Below, piece after piece: positions 24,952 through 33,332 of a stretch of 64,000 bases of DNA (the stretch's first letter is position 1; the number at the start of each line of letters is the position of its first letter). The translations under genes and the position numbers were made by a program. The notes beneath the pieces are model-generated. The model was not told the origin of the DNA, searched no databases, and was given only the letters and a program-made list of their open reading frames with translations. The stretch covers positions 496,001 through 560,000 of the forward strand of contig CAVPGP010000003.1 in the NCBI GenBank assembly GCA_963704025.1, read 5' to 3'. This DNA comes from CAVPGP01 sp963704025. GTDB taxonomy: Bacteria > Actinomycetota > Thermoleophilia > Gaiellales > Gaiellaceae.

Positions 24952-26089
24952 CATCCAGGCGGCCCGCGCCCGCCTCGACGGCATCGCGCGCGTGACGCCC
25001 GTCTACGGCTCGGAGACGTTCTCGCGCCGCACGGGGCGGCCGGTGACGCTGAAGGCGGAGAACCTGCAGCGGACCGGCTCGTTCAAGATCCGCGGCGCCG
25101 TCAACAAGCTTTCGACGCTCGGCGACGAGGAACGCGCCGCGGGCGTCGTCGCGGCGAGCGCCGGCAACCACGGCCAGGCGGTCGCCTGGGCGGCGCGCGA
25201 GCTCGGGATCAAGGCGACGATCTTCATGCCGCAGGACGCGCCGATGGCGAAGGTGGAGGCGACGAAGAACTACGGCGCGGAGGCCGTGCTCGCAGGCGCC
25301 GGTTTCGACGACGCGCTCGAGCGCGCGCAGGCGTTCGTCGCCGAGTCGGGCGCGACGTTCGTGCACGCCTTCGAGGACGAGCGGATCATCGCCGGCCAGG
25401 GGACGATCGGGATGGAGCTCGCCGAGCAGCTCCCCGACGTGGAGACGTTCGTGCTGCCCGTCGGCGGCGGCGGACTCGCCGCGGGGATCGCGATCGCGCT
25501 GCGCGAGCTGCGGCCGGGCGTCCGGATCGTCGGCGTGCAGGCCGGCAAGAGCGGCTACACGATCGCCGACGGGATCGCGGTCAAGCATCCCGGCGAGCTG
25601 ACGATGGGGATCCTGAAGGAGCGGCTCGACGACCTCGTGCACGTCGAGGACGAGGAGACGAGCGAGGCGATCGTGCTCCTGCTCGAGCGGGCGAAGCTCG
25701 TCGTCGAGGGCGCCGGCGCGGTGTCCGTCGCCGCGCTCCTCTCCGGGAAGATCGGCGGCTCGCGGGACGTCTGCTGCCTCCTCTCCGGCGGCAACATCGA
25801 CCCGACGCTGCTGATCTCGGTCATGCGCCACGGGCTCACGCAGGCGGGGCGCTACCTCGTCATCCGCTCCCGCGTGGCCGACCGGCCCGGCGAGCTGATC
25901 AAGCTGCTCGAGCTCGTGGCCCGCGAGCGCGGCAACGTCGTCTCGGTCGAGCACCATCGCGAGGGGATGTCGATCCACGTGGGCGAGACGGAGGTCGAGC
26001 TGACCGTGACCACGCGCGACGAGGCGCACTGCCGCGGGCTCACCGAGGCGATGGAGGCAGGCGGCTTCCCCGTCGAGCGGATCTCGTGA
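24932..26089 (+). CDS. ilvA: Threonine ammonia-lyase (threonine dehydratase) with ACT domain
   Basis: The 385-residue protein is a fold-type II PLP enzyme. The PLP lysine is in GSFKIRGA (K52); AASAGNHGQAVAWAA binds the substrate carboxylate; VLPVGGGGLAAGIAIAL is the phosphate-binding tetraglycine loop; and LLSGGNIDPTLL closes the catalytic domain. Residues ~305-385 (RYLVIRSRVADRPGELIKLL) form one ACT domain, as in the shorter TdcB/IlvA2 type rather than the long two-ACT biosynthetic IlvA. It deaminates threonine to 2-oxobutyrate for isoleucine or propionyl-CoA formation, which fits with MeaB nearby. ATG 24932 overlaps the end of meaB, and the stop overlaps the GTG of the acetyltransferase that follows. 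Confidence 0.93.
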   Translation: MAPTLADIQAARARLDGIARVTPVYGSETFSRRTGRPVTLKAENLQRTGSFKIRGAVNKLSTLGDEERAAGVVAASAGNHGQAVAWAARELGIKATIFMPQDAPMAKVEATKNYGAEAVLAGAGFDDALERAQAFVAESGATFVHAFEDERIIAGQGTIGMELAEQLPDVETFVLPVGGGGLAAGIAIALRELRPGVRIVGVQAGKSGYTIADGIAVKHPGELTMGILKERLDDLVHVEDEETSEAIVLLLERAKLVVEGAGAVSVAALLSGKIGGSRDVCCLLSGGNIDPTLLISVMRHGLTQAGRYLVIRSRVADRPGELIKLLELVARERGNVVSVEHHREGMSIHVGETEVELTVTTRDEAHCRGLTEAMEAGGFPVERIS

Positions 26090-26964
26090 TCCGCGCGCTG
26101 CGGCCGGACGAGCTGCCGCTGTACGTCGAGCTCCGTCGCACGGTCGACCCGTTGGGGCTCGTCTCCGTCGATGACCAGCTGCACCACGCCGAGGAGAACG
26201 ACGCGCCGCTGTGGCTCGTCGCGGAGGAGGACGGCCGCGCCGTCGGCTACGCGTTCGGGTCGTTCTGGCGGGGCGAGCCCCGGGACTTCCTCCCGTCGAC
26301 ATGGGGGGTGCTGCCCGCGGCGCGCGGCCGCGGGCACGGGACGGCGCTCTACGAGGCGCTCGGTGGGCACGCGCGCGGCCACGGCGCGGGAGAGCTGCAG
26401 GCGGGGGCGGACGAGGCGGGGAAGGCGTGGGCGGAGCGCCGCGGCTTCCGCCTGATCGACCGGCAGGAGCAGATCGTCCTCGAGGTGGGGGACGCGCCCG
26501 CGGCAGAGCCGCTCCCCGCCGGCGTCGAGATCGCGACCTTTCGCGACCGACCCGATCTCGCGCCCGACCTGCACGCCCTCGTGGAGGAGGGGCTCGAGGA
26601 CGTTCCGGGCGGCCTCGCCGAGCTCGGCTTCCCGTACGAGGCCTGGCTCGCGGATCGCGAGATCCCGAGCCGCAGGCCGGAGTTCCTGCACATCGTGCTC
26701 GTCGACGGCGAGACGGCCGGCTATGCGTCGCTGAACGTGTACGGCTCGGCCGCGTACAACGGCTTCACGGTGATCGGGCGTCGCTTCCGGCGCCGCGGCC
26801 TGGCGCGGGCGCTCAAGCTCGCCCAGATCGACGATGCGCGCCGCGCCGGGATCGAGCGGCTCGTGACGCAGTCGAACGAGGAGAACGCTGCCATGCGGGC
26901 GCTCAACGGGGAGCTCGGCTACCGGCCGGCGAAGCCGCTCTTCGTCCTCCGCGGGCCTGCGTAG
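26086..26964 (+). CDS. Tandem GNAT acetyltransferase (two GNAT domains)
   Basis: The 292 residues hold two GNAT units. The N-terminal one (residues 1-135) has WLVAEEDGRAVGYAFGSFW and GVLPAARGRGHGTALYEALG, with a recognisable acetyl-CoA loop RGRGHG. The C-terminal one (145-292) has HIVLVDGETAGYASLNVYG and TVIGRRFRRRGLARALKLAQ, then SNEENAAMRALNGELGYRP, a good match to an active GNAT with Q/RxxGxA. It resembles mycothiol-synthase-like double GNATs in layout but lacks enough evidence for that name. GTG 26086 overlaps the ilvA stop. Acceptor unknown; the pairing with ilvA may be only transcriptional. Confidence 0.85.
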   Translation: MIRALRPDELPLYVELRRTVDPLGLVSVDDQLHHAEENDAPLWLVAEEDGRAVGYAFGSFWRGEPRDFLPSTWGVLPAARGRGHGTALYEALGGHARGHGAGELQAGADEAGKAWAERRGFRLIDRQEQIVLEVGDAPAAEPLPAGVEIATFRDRPDLAPDLHALVEEGLEDVPGGLAELGFPYEAWLADREIPSRRPEFLHIVLVDGETAGYASLNVYGSAAYNGFTVIGRRFRRRGLARALKLAQIDDARRAGIERLVTQSNEENAAMRALNGELGYRPAKPLFVLRGPA

Positions 26965-26976
26965 CCGGAATTCGCC

Positions 26977-28296
26977 TTAGGAGCCGCAGCGCCGGAACTC
27001 GACGGTCCGGCCGCCGCGCCGCTCCCACTCGGGGATGCCTCCGGTAAGCACCGGCCGAGCGTCGATTCCCTCCCGCGCGAGGAGGCTGGCCGCGATCGCG
27101 GCGCGTGCCCCGGACTCGCAGATCGTCACGACAGGCCGGCCGGCCGGGAGCGCCTGGCAGCCCATCACCCGGAGGAGCCGGTACGGGATATGCCGGCTCC
27201 CGGCGATGTAGCCGCTGTCGCGCTCGTCGAGCTCGCGCACGTCGAGCACCTCTACGGCGCCCTCCGCGAAGAGGGGCTCGAGCTCCGCGACGGTGATGGG
27301 CGAGAGCGTCTCCTCGGCCGACGGCGCCTCGAGCCGGCCGGCGACGTCGAAGAGCGCGACCGCCTGCAGCCGCTGCCAGGCCAGCTCCGCCTCCTTCGCA
27401 GACGAGCTGTGGACTGCGATCCGCTCGCCGGGCCGGAGGACGAACGCCGACTTTGTCGCGAACGACGAGCCATCCACGGGCACGTTGATCGCGCCGGCGA
27501 CGTGGCCGGCCGCGAACGCCTCGGGGCTGCGCACGTCGAGGACCGTTCCGTCCCAGTCGTCGAGACGGTCGAGCGGCGGCTGCGCCGCCAGCCACGGCCC
27601 CCGGTTCAGCTCGACGATCCGCTCCATGTTGGGCGGGCGCGGCGTCGAGACCGAGGCGGCCGCGTTCACGAAGTCGGTCGCATTCGTGTACGCAAGGGCC
27701 TGGTTGTCGCGGCGCTCGGCACCGATCGTCGACGACGGCTCGGAGCTCATGCCGACGCCGCAGAGCGAGCCCGCGACGTGGCCGGGGAACACCTGAACGT
27801 CGTCCGGCAGCTCCAGCAGGCGCTGCAGGGAGTGGAAGAGGCCCTCGGCTCCGGTGCGCGCCTCGACCGCGAGGTCCGGGCGCGCCGCGTCGCCCACGAA
27901 GAGCGAGTCGCCTGTCAGGACGAGCCGATCGTCGACGACGAAGCAGCAGTGCTCCGGCCGGTGGCCCGGAGTGTGCACGCAGCGGAGCGGGACCGTGCCG
28001 ACCCGGATCGTGGCGCCGTCCTCCAGCGCATCGTGTACGTACTCGGCCTCGGCGGCAGGATGGACGGAGACGGGCACGTCGTGCTCGAGCGCGAGCCTGC
28101 CGTGGCCCGAGACGTGGTCGGCGTGCGTGTGCGTCTCGAGCACCCGAACGATGCGGACGCGGCTTCTCTCCGCCTCCTCGAGATACGGCTCGATGCGGTA
28201 CGCGGGGTCGACCACGACGGCCTCACCGGCCTCCGGGTCTGCGACGAGGTAGGACGCGCAGCCGAGATCGTCGTCGACGAACTGGCGGAACAGCAC
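26977..28296 (-). CDS. MBL-fold persulfide dioxygenase-like protein with two rhodanese domains
   Basis: The 439-residue protein has three parts. Residues 1-200 form an ETHE1-like metallo-beta-lactamase domain with THTHADHVSGHG, HTPGHRPEHC, LTGDSLFVGDAARPDL and FPGHVAGSLCG. Residues ~240-345 are a rhodanese domain whose active-site Cys is replaced (AVHSSSAKEAELA), so it is probably structural. Residues ~350-439 are a second rhodanese domain with the catalytic loop CESGARAAIAA intact. This arrangement fits oxidation of glutathione- or low-molecular-weight-thiol persulfide to sulfite, with sulfane-sulfur transfer. GTG 28296 is preceded by TAGGCT 8 nt away. It lies alone between the GNAT gene and the divergent binding lipoprotein. 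Confidence 0.9.
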   Translation of the reverse strand: MLFRQFVDDDLGCASYLVADPEAGEAVVVDPAYRIEPYLEEAERSRVRIVRVLETHTHADHVSGHGRLALEHDVPVSVHPAAEAEYVHDALEDGATIRVGTVPLRCVHTPGHRPEHCCFVVDDRLVLTGDSLFVGDAARPDLAVEARTGAEGLFHSLQRLLELPDDVQVFPGHVAGSLCGVGMSSEPSSTIGAERRDNQALAYTNATDFVNAAASVSTPRPPNMERIVELNRGPWLAAQPPLDRLDDWDGTVLDVRSPEAFAAGHVAGAINVPVDGSSFATKSAFVLRPGERIAVHSSSAKEAELAWQRLQAVALFDVAGRLEAPSAEETLSPITVAELEPLFAEGAVEVLDVRELDERDSGYIAGSRHIPYRLLRVMGCQALPAGRPVVTICESGARAAIAASLLAREGIDARPVLTGGIPEWERRGGRTVEFRRCGS

Positions 28297-28304
28297 GAGA
28301 GCAG

Positions 28305-28310
28305 AGCCTA
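28305..28310 (-). promoter_or_regulatory. Putative -10 element TAGGCT (leaderless MBL-rhodanese gene)
   Basis: TAGGCT on the minus strand ends 8 nt before the GTG at 28296. Confidence 0.5.
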
Positions 28311-28428
28311 ACAGCGAGCCTCAACCCGGGCGGAGAGATGTTCGGATTCGGTTCGGGTTGCCGTTTAGCACGGCGATTCGGCGCGCATGCTCGTCATAAC
28401 GGAAGCAAGCAACCTCGAAAGGACACGC

Positions 28429-30117
28429 ATGCCCAGACTCCGCCTCTGGACGCTCGCCGCCTTTCTTGCCGGCTCACTCCTCATGGTGGTGTCGGCGTGC
28501 GGTTCGAGCAACAAGTCGTCGGGCGGGACCACCGCGGGCGGCGCCACCGGGGAGACCACCGGCGCCGTGCAGGGAGGGACCGCCAAGTTCAACCTCCAGT
28601 CGGACACCGACTACATCGATCCTGCCCTCGCGTACTACAGCGTCTCGTGGGGATTCGAGTACGCGACCTGCGCCAAGCTCCTGAACTACCCGGACAAGGC
28701 CGGCGCGGCTGGCTCGCAGCTGCAGCCCGAGGTGGCGACGTCGATGCCTCAGGTCTCGGCTGACGGCAAGACGTACACCTTCACGATCAAGGACGGCTAC
28801 AAGTTCTCGCCGCCCTCCAACGAGACGATCACCGCGGCGACGTTCAAGCACGTGATCGAGCGAGATCTGAACCCGAAGATGGCCTCTCCCGCCTCGTCGT
28901 TCATGAGCGACATCGCCGGGGCGCAGGCGTACCTCGACGGCAAGGCGACCTCGATCAGCGGCATCACCGCCGAGGGCAACAAGCTGACGATCACGCTGAC
29001 GGACGTCGCGCCCGACTTCCTCGCGCGGATCGCGATGCCGTTCTTCTGCGCTCTGCCGACGAACACGCCGGTCACCCCGAACGGGCTGAAGGGGCCCGTG
29101 CCGTCCGCCGGCCCGTACTACGTCGCTTCGTACGACCCGAACCGGTCGATCGTGCTGAAGCGGAACCCGAACTACACGGGCGACCGTCCGCACAATCTCG
29201 ACACGATCACCTACGACGTCGGCGTGAACCCGAACCAGACGGTGCTCCAGATCAAGAAGAACGAGGTCGACTGGGCCGCGGACGGCGTCCCGCCGAGCTC
29301 GAACGCCGAGCTCGGGGAAACCTACGGCCCGGACAGCCAGGCCGCCAAGGACGGGAAGCAGCAGTACTTCGTCAACCCGATCCTCAGCTTCCGCTACCTG
29401 GCTCTCAACACATCCCGGCCGACCTTCCAGAACGAGAAGCTGCGGCAGGCGGTGAACTACGCCCTCGACCGGCGTGCGCTGCTCGTCCAGCGCGGGGCCT
29501 TCGGCGGCCAGGCGACCGACCAGTACCTGCCGCCCGGCATCCCCGGCTACGAGAAGGTCGACGTCTATCCGCTGGGCCAGCCCGACACCGCCAAGGCGAA
29601 GCAGCTGGCCGGCTCCACCGGCGGCACCGCGGTGATGTACACGTGCAACGAGTCGCCGTGCCCGGAGTCGGCGCAGATCATCCAGAACAACCTGAAGGCG
29701 ATCGGCCTGAACGTCGACGTCCAGCAGTTCGCACGTGCCGTCCAGTTCAAGAAGGAGGGCACGAAGGGCGAGCCGTTCGACATCGCCTTCGAAGGGTGGC
29801 AGGCGGACTACGCCGACCCGTTCGACTTCATCAACGTCCTGTTGAGCGGCAAGACGATCCGCGCCTCGAACAACAACAACTTCTCCTACTTCAACGATCC
29901 GGCCTGGAACAAGAAGATGGAGGACGCGTCCAAGCTCGCGGGCGAGAAGCGGTACTCGGCCTACGGGCAGCTCGACCTCGACCTCGTCCAGGGCCCGGCG
30001 CCGCTCGCGGCCTGGGGCAACGACAACGAGCGGAACTTCTTCTCCTCTCACGTCGGGTGTCAGCTGTTCCAGCCGGTGTACGGCATGGACATCGCGGCGC
30101 TCTGCGCCCGCGGGTAG
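28429..30117 (+). CDS. ABC transporter substrate-binding lipoprotein, family 5 (peptide/nickel type)
   Basis: This 562-residue protein begins with a lipoprotein signal: basic MPRLRLW, hydrophobic LAAFLAGSLLMVVSAC with lipobox VSAC (C24), then a Ser/Gly/Thr-rich linker. The mature domain is SBP_bac_5: DTDYIDPALAYYSVSWGFEY, LQPEVATSMPQVSADGKTYT (family signature area), YYVASYDPNRSIVLKRNPNY, and RYLALNTSRPTFQNEKLRQA. It would bind oligopeptides or similar ligands outside the membrane. ATG 28429 is chosen over an upstream ATG because GAAAGGA precedes it and the signal begins there. No permease or ATPase genes follow. A terminator, a 14-bp repeat and an IS982 element come next, so the protein is an orphan or its partners were separated. 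Confidence 0.9.
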   Translation: MPRLRLWTLAAFLAGSLLMVVSACGSSNKSSGGTTAGGATGETTGAVQGGTAKFNLQSDTDYIDPALAYYSVSWGFEYATCAKLLNYPDKAGAAGSQLQPEVATSMPQVSADGKTYTFTIKDGYKFSPPSNETITAATFKHVIERDLNPKMASPASSFMSDIAGAQAYLDGKATSISGITAEGNKLTITLTDVAPDFLARIAMPFFCALPTNTPVTPNGLKGPVPSAGPYYVASYDPNRSIVLKRNPNYTGDRPHNLDTITYDVGVNPNQTVLQIKKNEVDWAADGVPPSSNAELGETYGPDSQAAKDGKQQYFVNPILSFRYLALNTSRPTFQNEKLRQAVNYALDRRALLVQRGAFGGQATDQYLPPGIPGYEKVDVYPLGQPDTAKAKQLAGSTGGTAVMYTCNESPCPESAQIIQNNLKAIGLNVDVQQFARAVQFKKEGTKGEPFDIAFEGWQADYADPFDFINVLLSGKTIRASNNNNFSYFNDPAWNKKMEDASKLAGEKRYSAYGQLDLDLVQGPAPLAAWGNDNERNFFSSHVGCQLFQPVYGMDIAALCARG

Positions 30118-30142
30118 CGCGCGCCACGACGACCGCCGAGCC

Positions 30143-30170
30143 AAGGCCGGGGCCTCTACGCCCCGGCCTT
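30143..30170 (+). terminator. Strong hairpin terminator after the binding-protein gene
   Basis: AAGGCCGGGG and CCCCGGCCTT pair over 10 bp around an 8-nt loop, 26 bp after the stop. No T-run follows, as is common in GC-rich actinobacteria. Confidence 0.75.
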
Positions 30171-30212
30171 GCTCGTCTGGCCTCGCTCGGCTGGCCCAGC
30201 CGGCCGGCCTCG

Positions 30213-30310
30213 CTGGGCCGGCTTCGCTGGGCTGGTCTCGCTGGGCTGGTCTCGCTGGGCTGGTCTCGCTGGGCTGGTCTCGCTGGGCTGGTCTCGCTGG
30301 GCTGGGGCCG
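30213..30310 (+). repeat. 14-bp tandem repeat next to IS982-type element
   Basis: Seven head-to-tail 14-bp units: five identical CTGGGCTGGTCTCG (30227-30296) flanked by one diverged copy on each side. The array ends exactly at the IS left end. The complement contains GAGACCAGCCCAG, similar to the lhr repeat unit. It is non-coding. Confidence 0.93.
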
Positions 30311-31310
30311 CTAGATGAGTAGTTCCACGGGTTCAGGCCGTGTAGTCGACGAGTGCTCGCGTTGGGCGGCCGAGGCGGTGGTTGAGGCTGATCGCGGCGG
30401 TGAGGGCGAGGAAGCGCATTCTGATGCGGGTTCCGAGCCCGTGAAGGGTGCGGGCGCCGTGGCGTTCGAGGGTGAGCAGGTCTTTGCAGGTCTGGAAGAT
30501 CGATTCGATGCGTTGACGGAGCGGTGCGAGGTGGAGTCCGCCGGCGGGTTCGTCTTTGCGGCGTGGCCGCACGATCGTGGCGTCGAGCTCGGCGGCGAGC
30601 TGTTCGAACTCGCGGCCGGCGTAGCCTTTGTCGCCGATCACGAACAGGTGCCCGGTTCGCCGGCAGCGTTGCAACAGGGTGAGGCAGACCTCGCGTTCGG
30701 GTGTCTTGGGCGAGGTGAGCAGCAGCGCACGCGGGGTGCCGTCCAAGGCGAACAGGCCGTGCAGGCGGAAGCCCCAGAAGTAGCGGCAGTGGCTTGTGCA
30801 GTAGCCGTAGTCGGCGGCGTCGGCGAGCTGGCTGCGCCGGGTCGTCTCGAGGCTGCGAGCGCACTCCACCGGGGTCGAGTCGACCAGCACCAGGTCGTCG
30901 TGGAAGCCGGGGCTGTCGCTCGCGAACACGACCGTCAGAGCCTCGATCGTGTCGCTCAGCGCCTCGCGCCGCTTCAGGTACCCGCTCCGGTCGGGCAGCT
31001 TCGGGAACAGGTGCGCGAGCTGCTTGCGCGCCACCCTGATGAAACGAGCGTCGGAGCTGATCCCCATGATCGCCTGCGCGACCGCAAGCGTGACGACCTC
31101 TGCGTCGGTCAGGATCCGCCTGGCGTTCTTCGCCGGCTCGGGCAGGAGATCGTCAGCGGTACAGAACACAGCAATCAGCAACAGGTCGAGGTCGGCGAGC
31201 ATCGTGTCCCTCCCAGGTCGACGGTGCGAAGAGGCACCGCCGACTTCGACCTGACTGCTGCCGGTCCCTACCGCCGAGCCGCGACCTCGGCCGTGGAACT
31301 ACTCATCTAG
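30311..31310 (-). mobile_element. IS982-family insertion sequence (complete, 1.0 kb)
   Basis: The element is bounded by perfect 20-bp inverted repeats, CTAGATGAGTAGTTCCACGG at 30311-30330 and its complement at 31291-31310. The outer CTAG is itself palindromic, so it may be part of the repeat or a 4-bp target duplication. One intact transposase gene fills the interior. It lies between the 14-bp repeat array and the 3' end of the YcnI-like gene, whose stop (31307) falls within the right CTAG. Confidence 0.92.
30333..31202 (-). CDS. IS982-family transposase
   Basis: The 289-residue protein has the family's layout: an N-terminal helical part (LTDAEVVTLAVAQAIMG), and a DDE catalytic domain with LVLVDSTPVECAR (first Asp), LFVIGDKGYAGREFE (second Asp) and RQRIESIFQTCKDLLTLE (Glu with the K/R that follows). 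The conserved KGFRLHG-like segment appears as YFWGFRLHGLFALDG. There is no internal stop, so it could be active. It is transcribed leftward from the right end of the element, and about 90 bp separate the start codon from the right inverted repeat. Confidence 0.9.
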   Translation of the reverse strand: MLADLDLLLIAVFCTADDLLPEPAKNARRILTDAEVVTLAVAQAIMGISSDARFIRVARKQLAHLFPKLPDRSGYLKRREALSDTIEALTVVFASDSPGFHDDLVLVDSTPVECARSLETTRRSQLADAADYGYCTSHCRYFWGFRLHGLFALDGTPRALLLTSPKTPEREVCLTLLQRCRRTGHLFVIGDKGYAGREFEQLAAELDATIVRPRRKDEPAGGLHLAPLRQRIESIFQTCKDLLTLERHGARTLHGLGTRIRMRFLALTAAISLNHRLGRPTRALVDYTA

Positions 31311-31906
31311 AGGAGCGGCGGCGGCCGGAGCCAGAGCCAGAGCGCGAGGAAGCCTCCGGCGACGGCGATCGCCCCGGCGGCGATCGCGACGGCGAGCGCC
31401 ACGCCGCCGAGGTCGCGCGCGTGCTCGTCGCGCATGGCGGGCGCCGCCTCGACGATCACGCTCGGGCGAAAGGTGTCCGTTGAGCCGGTCGTGTGGGCGA
31501 CCAGCACGGTGAAGATCAGCGTCACCGGCCGCCTCGGCGCCTTCCCGCGCAGCGAGAACAGCTCGAACTGCCCCGGCGGGATCGAGCCTCCCCGCCACGA
31601 GACGGCAGTCCCGTTGCCGACGAGGCGCGCCGTCCACCCGGGCCGGACGCCTGCGTCCTCGAGCTCGAACGCGGGCGGAACGGCGATCGCGACCCGCGGG
31701 GTGTCTCCCGGCGCGTCGCTCACGTTCGGCACGGCGAAGGTCAGCACGACCTCGTCGCCGGGCGCGATCGTCCGGGGCAGCACCGTGACGCCGGCCTTCG
31801 CCCCGGGCGCGAACGCGACCGCGGCGAGGAACGCCGCTCCGGCGCGGGTCAGCTTCCGTCCTCCGCGTTCTCGTCGTCCACGTCGTCGTCCCCGTGGCCC
31901 AGCCAC
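31307..31906 (-). CDS. YcnI/DUF1775-like membrane-anchored extracytoplasmic protein
   Basis: The protein is up to 199 residues long. A signal-like segment (RAGAAFLAAVAFAPGAKAG) leads into a beta-sandwich domain beginning VTVLPRTIAPGDEVVLTF then AVPNVSDAPGD, with RVAIAVPPAFELEDAGVRPG and GWTARLVGNGTAVSWRGG, the pattern of the YcnI family associated with copper handling. One transmembrane helix (VALAVAIAAGAIAVAGGFLA) and an Arg-Pro-rich end close it. The N-terminal histidine that would follow the signal in copper-binding YcnI is not obvious here. The ATG at 31906 overlaps the 47-residue gene by 58 bp; a CTG at 31852, sharing CTGA with that gene's stop, is an alternative start. It is the last gene of the operon 34361-31307. 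Confidence 0.72.
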   Translation of the reverse strand: MAGPRGRRRGRRERGGRKLTRAGAAFLAAVAFAPGAKAGVTVLPRTIAPGDEVVLTFAVPNVSDAPGDTPRVAIAVPPAFELEDAGVRPGWTARLVGNGTAVSWRGGSIPPGQFELFSLRGKAPRRPVTLIFTVLVAHTTGSTDTFRPSVIVEAAPAMRDEHARDLGGVALAVAIAAGAIAVAGGFLALWLWLRPPPLL

Positions 31907-31992
31907 ACTGCGGCGGCGATCCCCACTAAGAGCAGCGCGATCAGGCCCTCGACGATCGCCCCGGCCACGCCGCCGTGCGCGACCACGCTCAC
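31849..31992 (-). CDS. 47-residue single-pass membrane protein with acidic tail
   Basis: The gene starts at GTG 31992, overlapping the stop of the polytopic membrane gene as GTGA. The sequence is MSVVAHGGVAGAIVEGLIAL, then a hydrophobic run ending AAAVWLGHG, then an all-charged tail DDDVDDENAEDGS. One helix would span the membrane with the acidic tail on one side; the acidic tail and the two His could bind metal. It is too short for family recognition. The tight coupling with the genes on both sides makes it a likely subunit of the same copper- or metal-related system. Confidence 0.65.
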   Translation of the reverse strand: MSVVAHGGVAGAIVEGLIALLLVGIAAAVWLGHGDDDVDDENAEDGS

Positions 31993-33332
31993 GGACGCGA
32001 CAGGATCCACATCCCCCCGACCGTGTACAGAACCATCAAGCCCAGCATCGCATACTGGGTCCGAACCGCCGCCTTCGGCCTGAAGAGCGTCACGGCGCGG
32101 TCGTGCGCGACGACGAGGCCGACGACGTGCCCGACGACGAGCGCCCCCACCTGGACGTACCAGATCGTCCGCGGCGCGAGGATGGTGAAGTTCGGCCGGA
32201 CCCCCGCAGTCCCGAACAGATCCCAGCCGCGGCCGAACGGGTCCGAGACGAGCCGCGGGACGACCTGGCCCTGCAGGACGAAGAGGGAGAAGTAGTGCGC
32301 GACGACGTACGCGAACGCGATCGGCACCAGTGAGAGCAGGAACTCGGCGCGCAGCGGCCGCCGACCGAAGAGCTCGGCGATGGTCACGGCGGCCAGGTAG
32401 CTGACGGCGACCGCGAGAACTGCGAGGAGCAGACCGCCCAGGTTCACCAGCGACCCGAGCAGATCGGCGAGGTGCGGGTTGTCGACGTGCCTCGACTGGA
32501 CCGAGAAGAGGCGGTTCTGCCACCACGTCGTCCGGCTGAAGCCGTCGAAGGCGACCGAGCCCAGCATGACGGCGATGAACGCCAGCGACCCCGGGATGGG
32601 CTCAGGCCCCGCCAGGCCGCTGATCGGCGGCCGGAGCACCAACCGCCTGCCGCGGATCCCGACCGCGGCGATCCGCGAGAAGAGCCAGAGATAGACCGTG
32701 AACGCCTCGCCACCGCGCAGCCAGGCGTCCCGCCCGAAACCGGCCATCGCGAGCCACGTGATCCAGGAGTAGACGAGGATCGCGAGGCCGAGGTTGCGGG
32801 GGCTCGCAGGGTCGTACCAGGCCAGCTCGAGCGCGGCGAAGGACAAGAGGAGCACCGCGGCCGGCCAGCGGCCGAGGCGTTGCGGGTACTCGAACGGCGG
32901 CTGCCAGCCGCGCGAGAATGCCGCGACCGAGTCGGCGGCGGCCTTCCACGGATTGAGCGCCGGCCAGACATTGCCGAACAGCACCGCGAGCAGCGGCAGG
33001 CCGAGCCAGAAGACGACGTAGACGAAGGTCGGAGCGAGGTTCGTCCCGCTCTCGGTGGTGCCGAAGAGCGCGGCAGCCTCGACGATCACGAGCAGCCCGA
33101 GGCCGATCGCGCCGAGCGCGATCCGCAGCCCCCGCCGCGGGATCCCGATCCATTCGCGCCGTCGGGCGCGGGCCAGCCGCGGCTCCTTCCAGAGGGCGCC
33201 GAGCGCGACGAACGAGAGGACGAGGACGACCGCGCCGCCGTAGTAGAAGAGCCACGCCGGGACCGGCAGGTCCTTGATGCCTCCGATCCCGTGCGCAAGC
33301 GGGAGGTCCCCAAGCGGGAGGTCGAAACTCAC
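31989..33332 (-). CDS. Polytopic membrane protein of unknown function (~11-12 helices)
   Basis: The 447-residue protein starts MSFDLPLGDLPLAHGIGGIK, where PLAHGIGG and DLPVPAWLFYYGGA look like a re-entrant or periplasmic opening before the first helix. About eleven hydrophobic segments follow, with the polar motifs NVWPALNPWKAAADS, GGEAFTVYLWLFSRIA and FDGFSRTTWWQNR between them, and LAPRTIWYVQVGALVVGHVV near the end. Similar actinobacterial proteins are sometimes labelled fenitrothion hydrolase, a name I would not trust as a function. His residues in LAHGIGG, VAHYFSLF and GHVVGLVVAHD lie at membrane level. The ATG at 33332 overlaps the cupredoxin stop, and the last bases overlap the 47-residue gene. 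A role in copper or redox handling is inferred from the neighbours. Confidence 0.7.
   Translation of the reverse strand: MSFDLPLGDLPLAHGIGGIKDLPVPAWLFYYGGAVVLVLSFVALGALWKEPRLARARRREWIGIPRRGLRIALGAIGLGLLVIVEAAALFGTTESGTNLAPTFVYVVFWLGLPLLAVLFGNVWPALNPWKAAADSVAAFSRGWQPPFEYPQRLGRWPAAVLLLSFAALELAWYDPASPRNLGLAILVYSWITWLAMAGFGRDAWLRGGEAFTVYLWLFSRIAAVGIRGRRLVLRPPISGLAGPEPIPGSLAFIAVMLGSVAFDGFSRTTWWQNRLFSVQSRHVDNPHLADLLGSLVNLGGLLLAVLAVAVSYLAAVTIAELFGRRPLRAEFLLSLVPIAFAYVVAHYFSLFVLQGQVVPRLVSDPFGRGWDLFGTAGVRPNFTILAPRTIWYVQVGALVVGHVVGLVVAHDRAVTLFRPKAAVRTQYAMLGLMVLYTVGGMWILSRP

Noticed and set aside
22710..24995. An apparent 761-residue MFS-MeaB fusion protein
   Set aside because: The true MFS ending and the MeaB C-terminus lie in other frames; a stop and a fresh GTG with a -10 box separate the genes. 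The fusion arises because two indels restore the same frame.
24932..26089. Riboswitch or attenuator before ilvA, meaB or the arg operon
   Set aside because: ilvA and meaB have almost no leader, and the argC leader is about 30 bp; no folded aptamer-like region is visible.
31989..33332. Fenitrothion hydrolase
   Set aside because: The label is attached to similar proteins by propagation; the sequence shows only a polytopic membrane protein without recognisable hydrolase residues.
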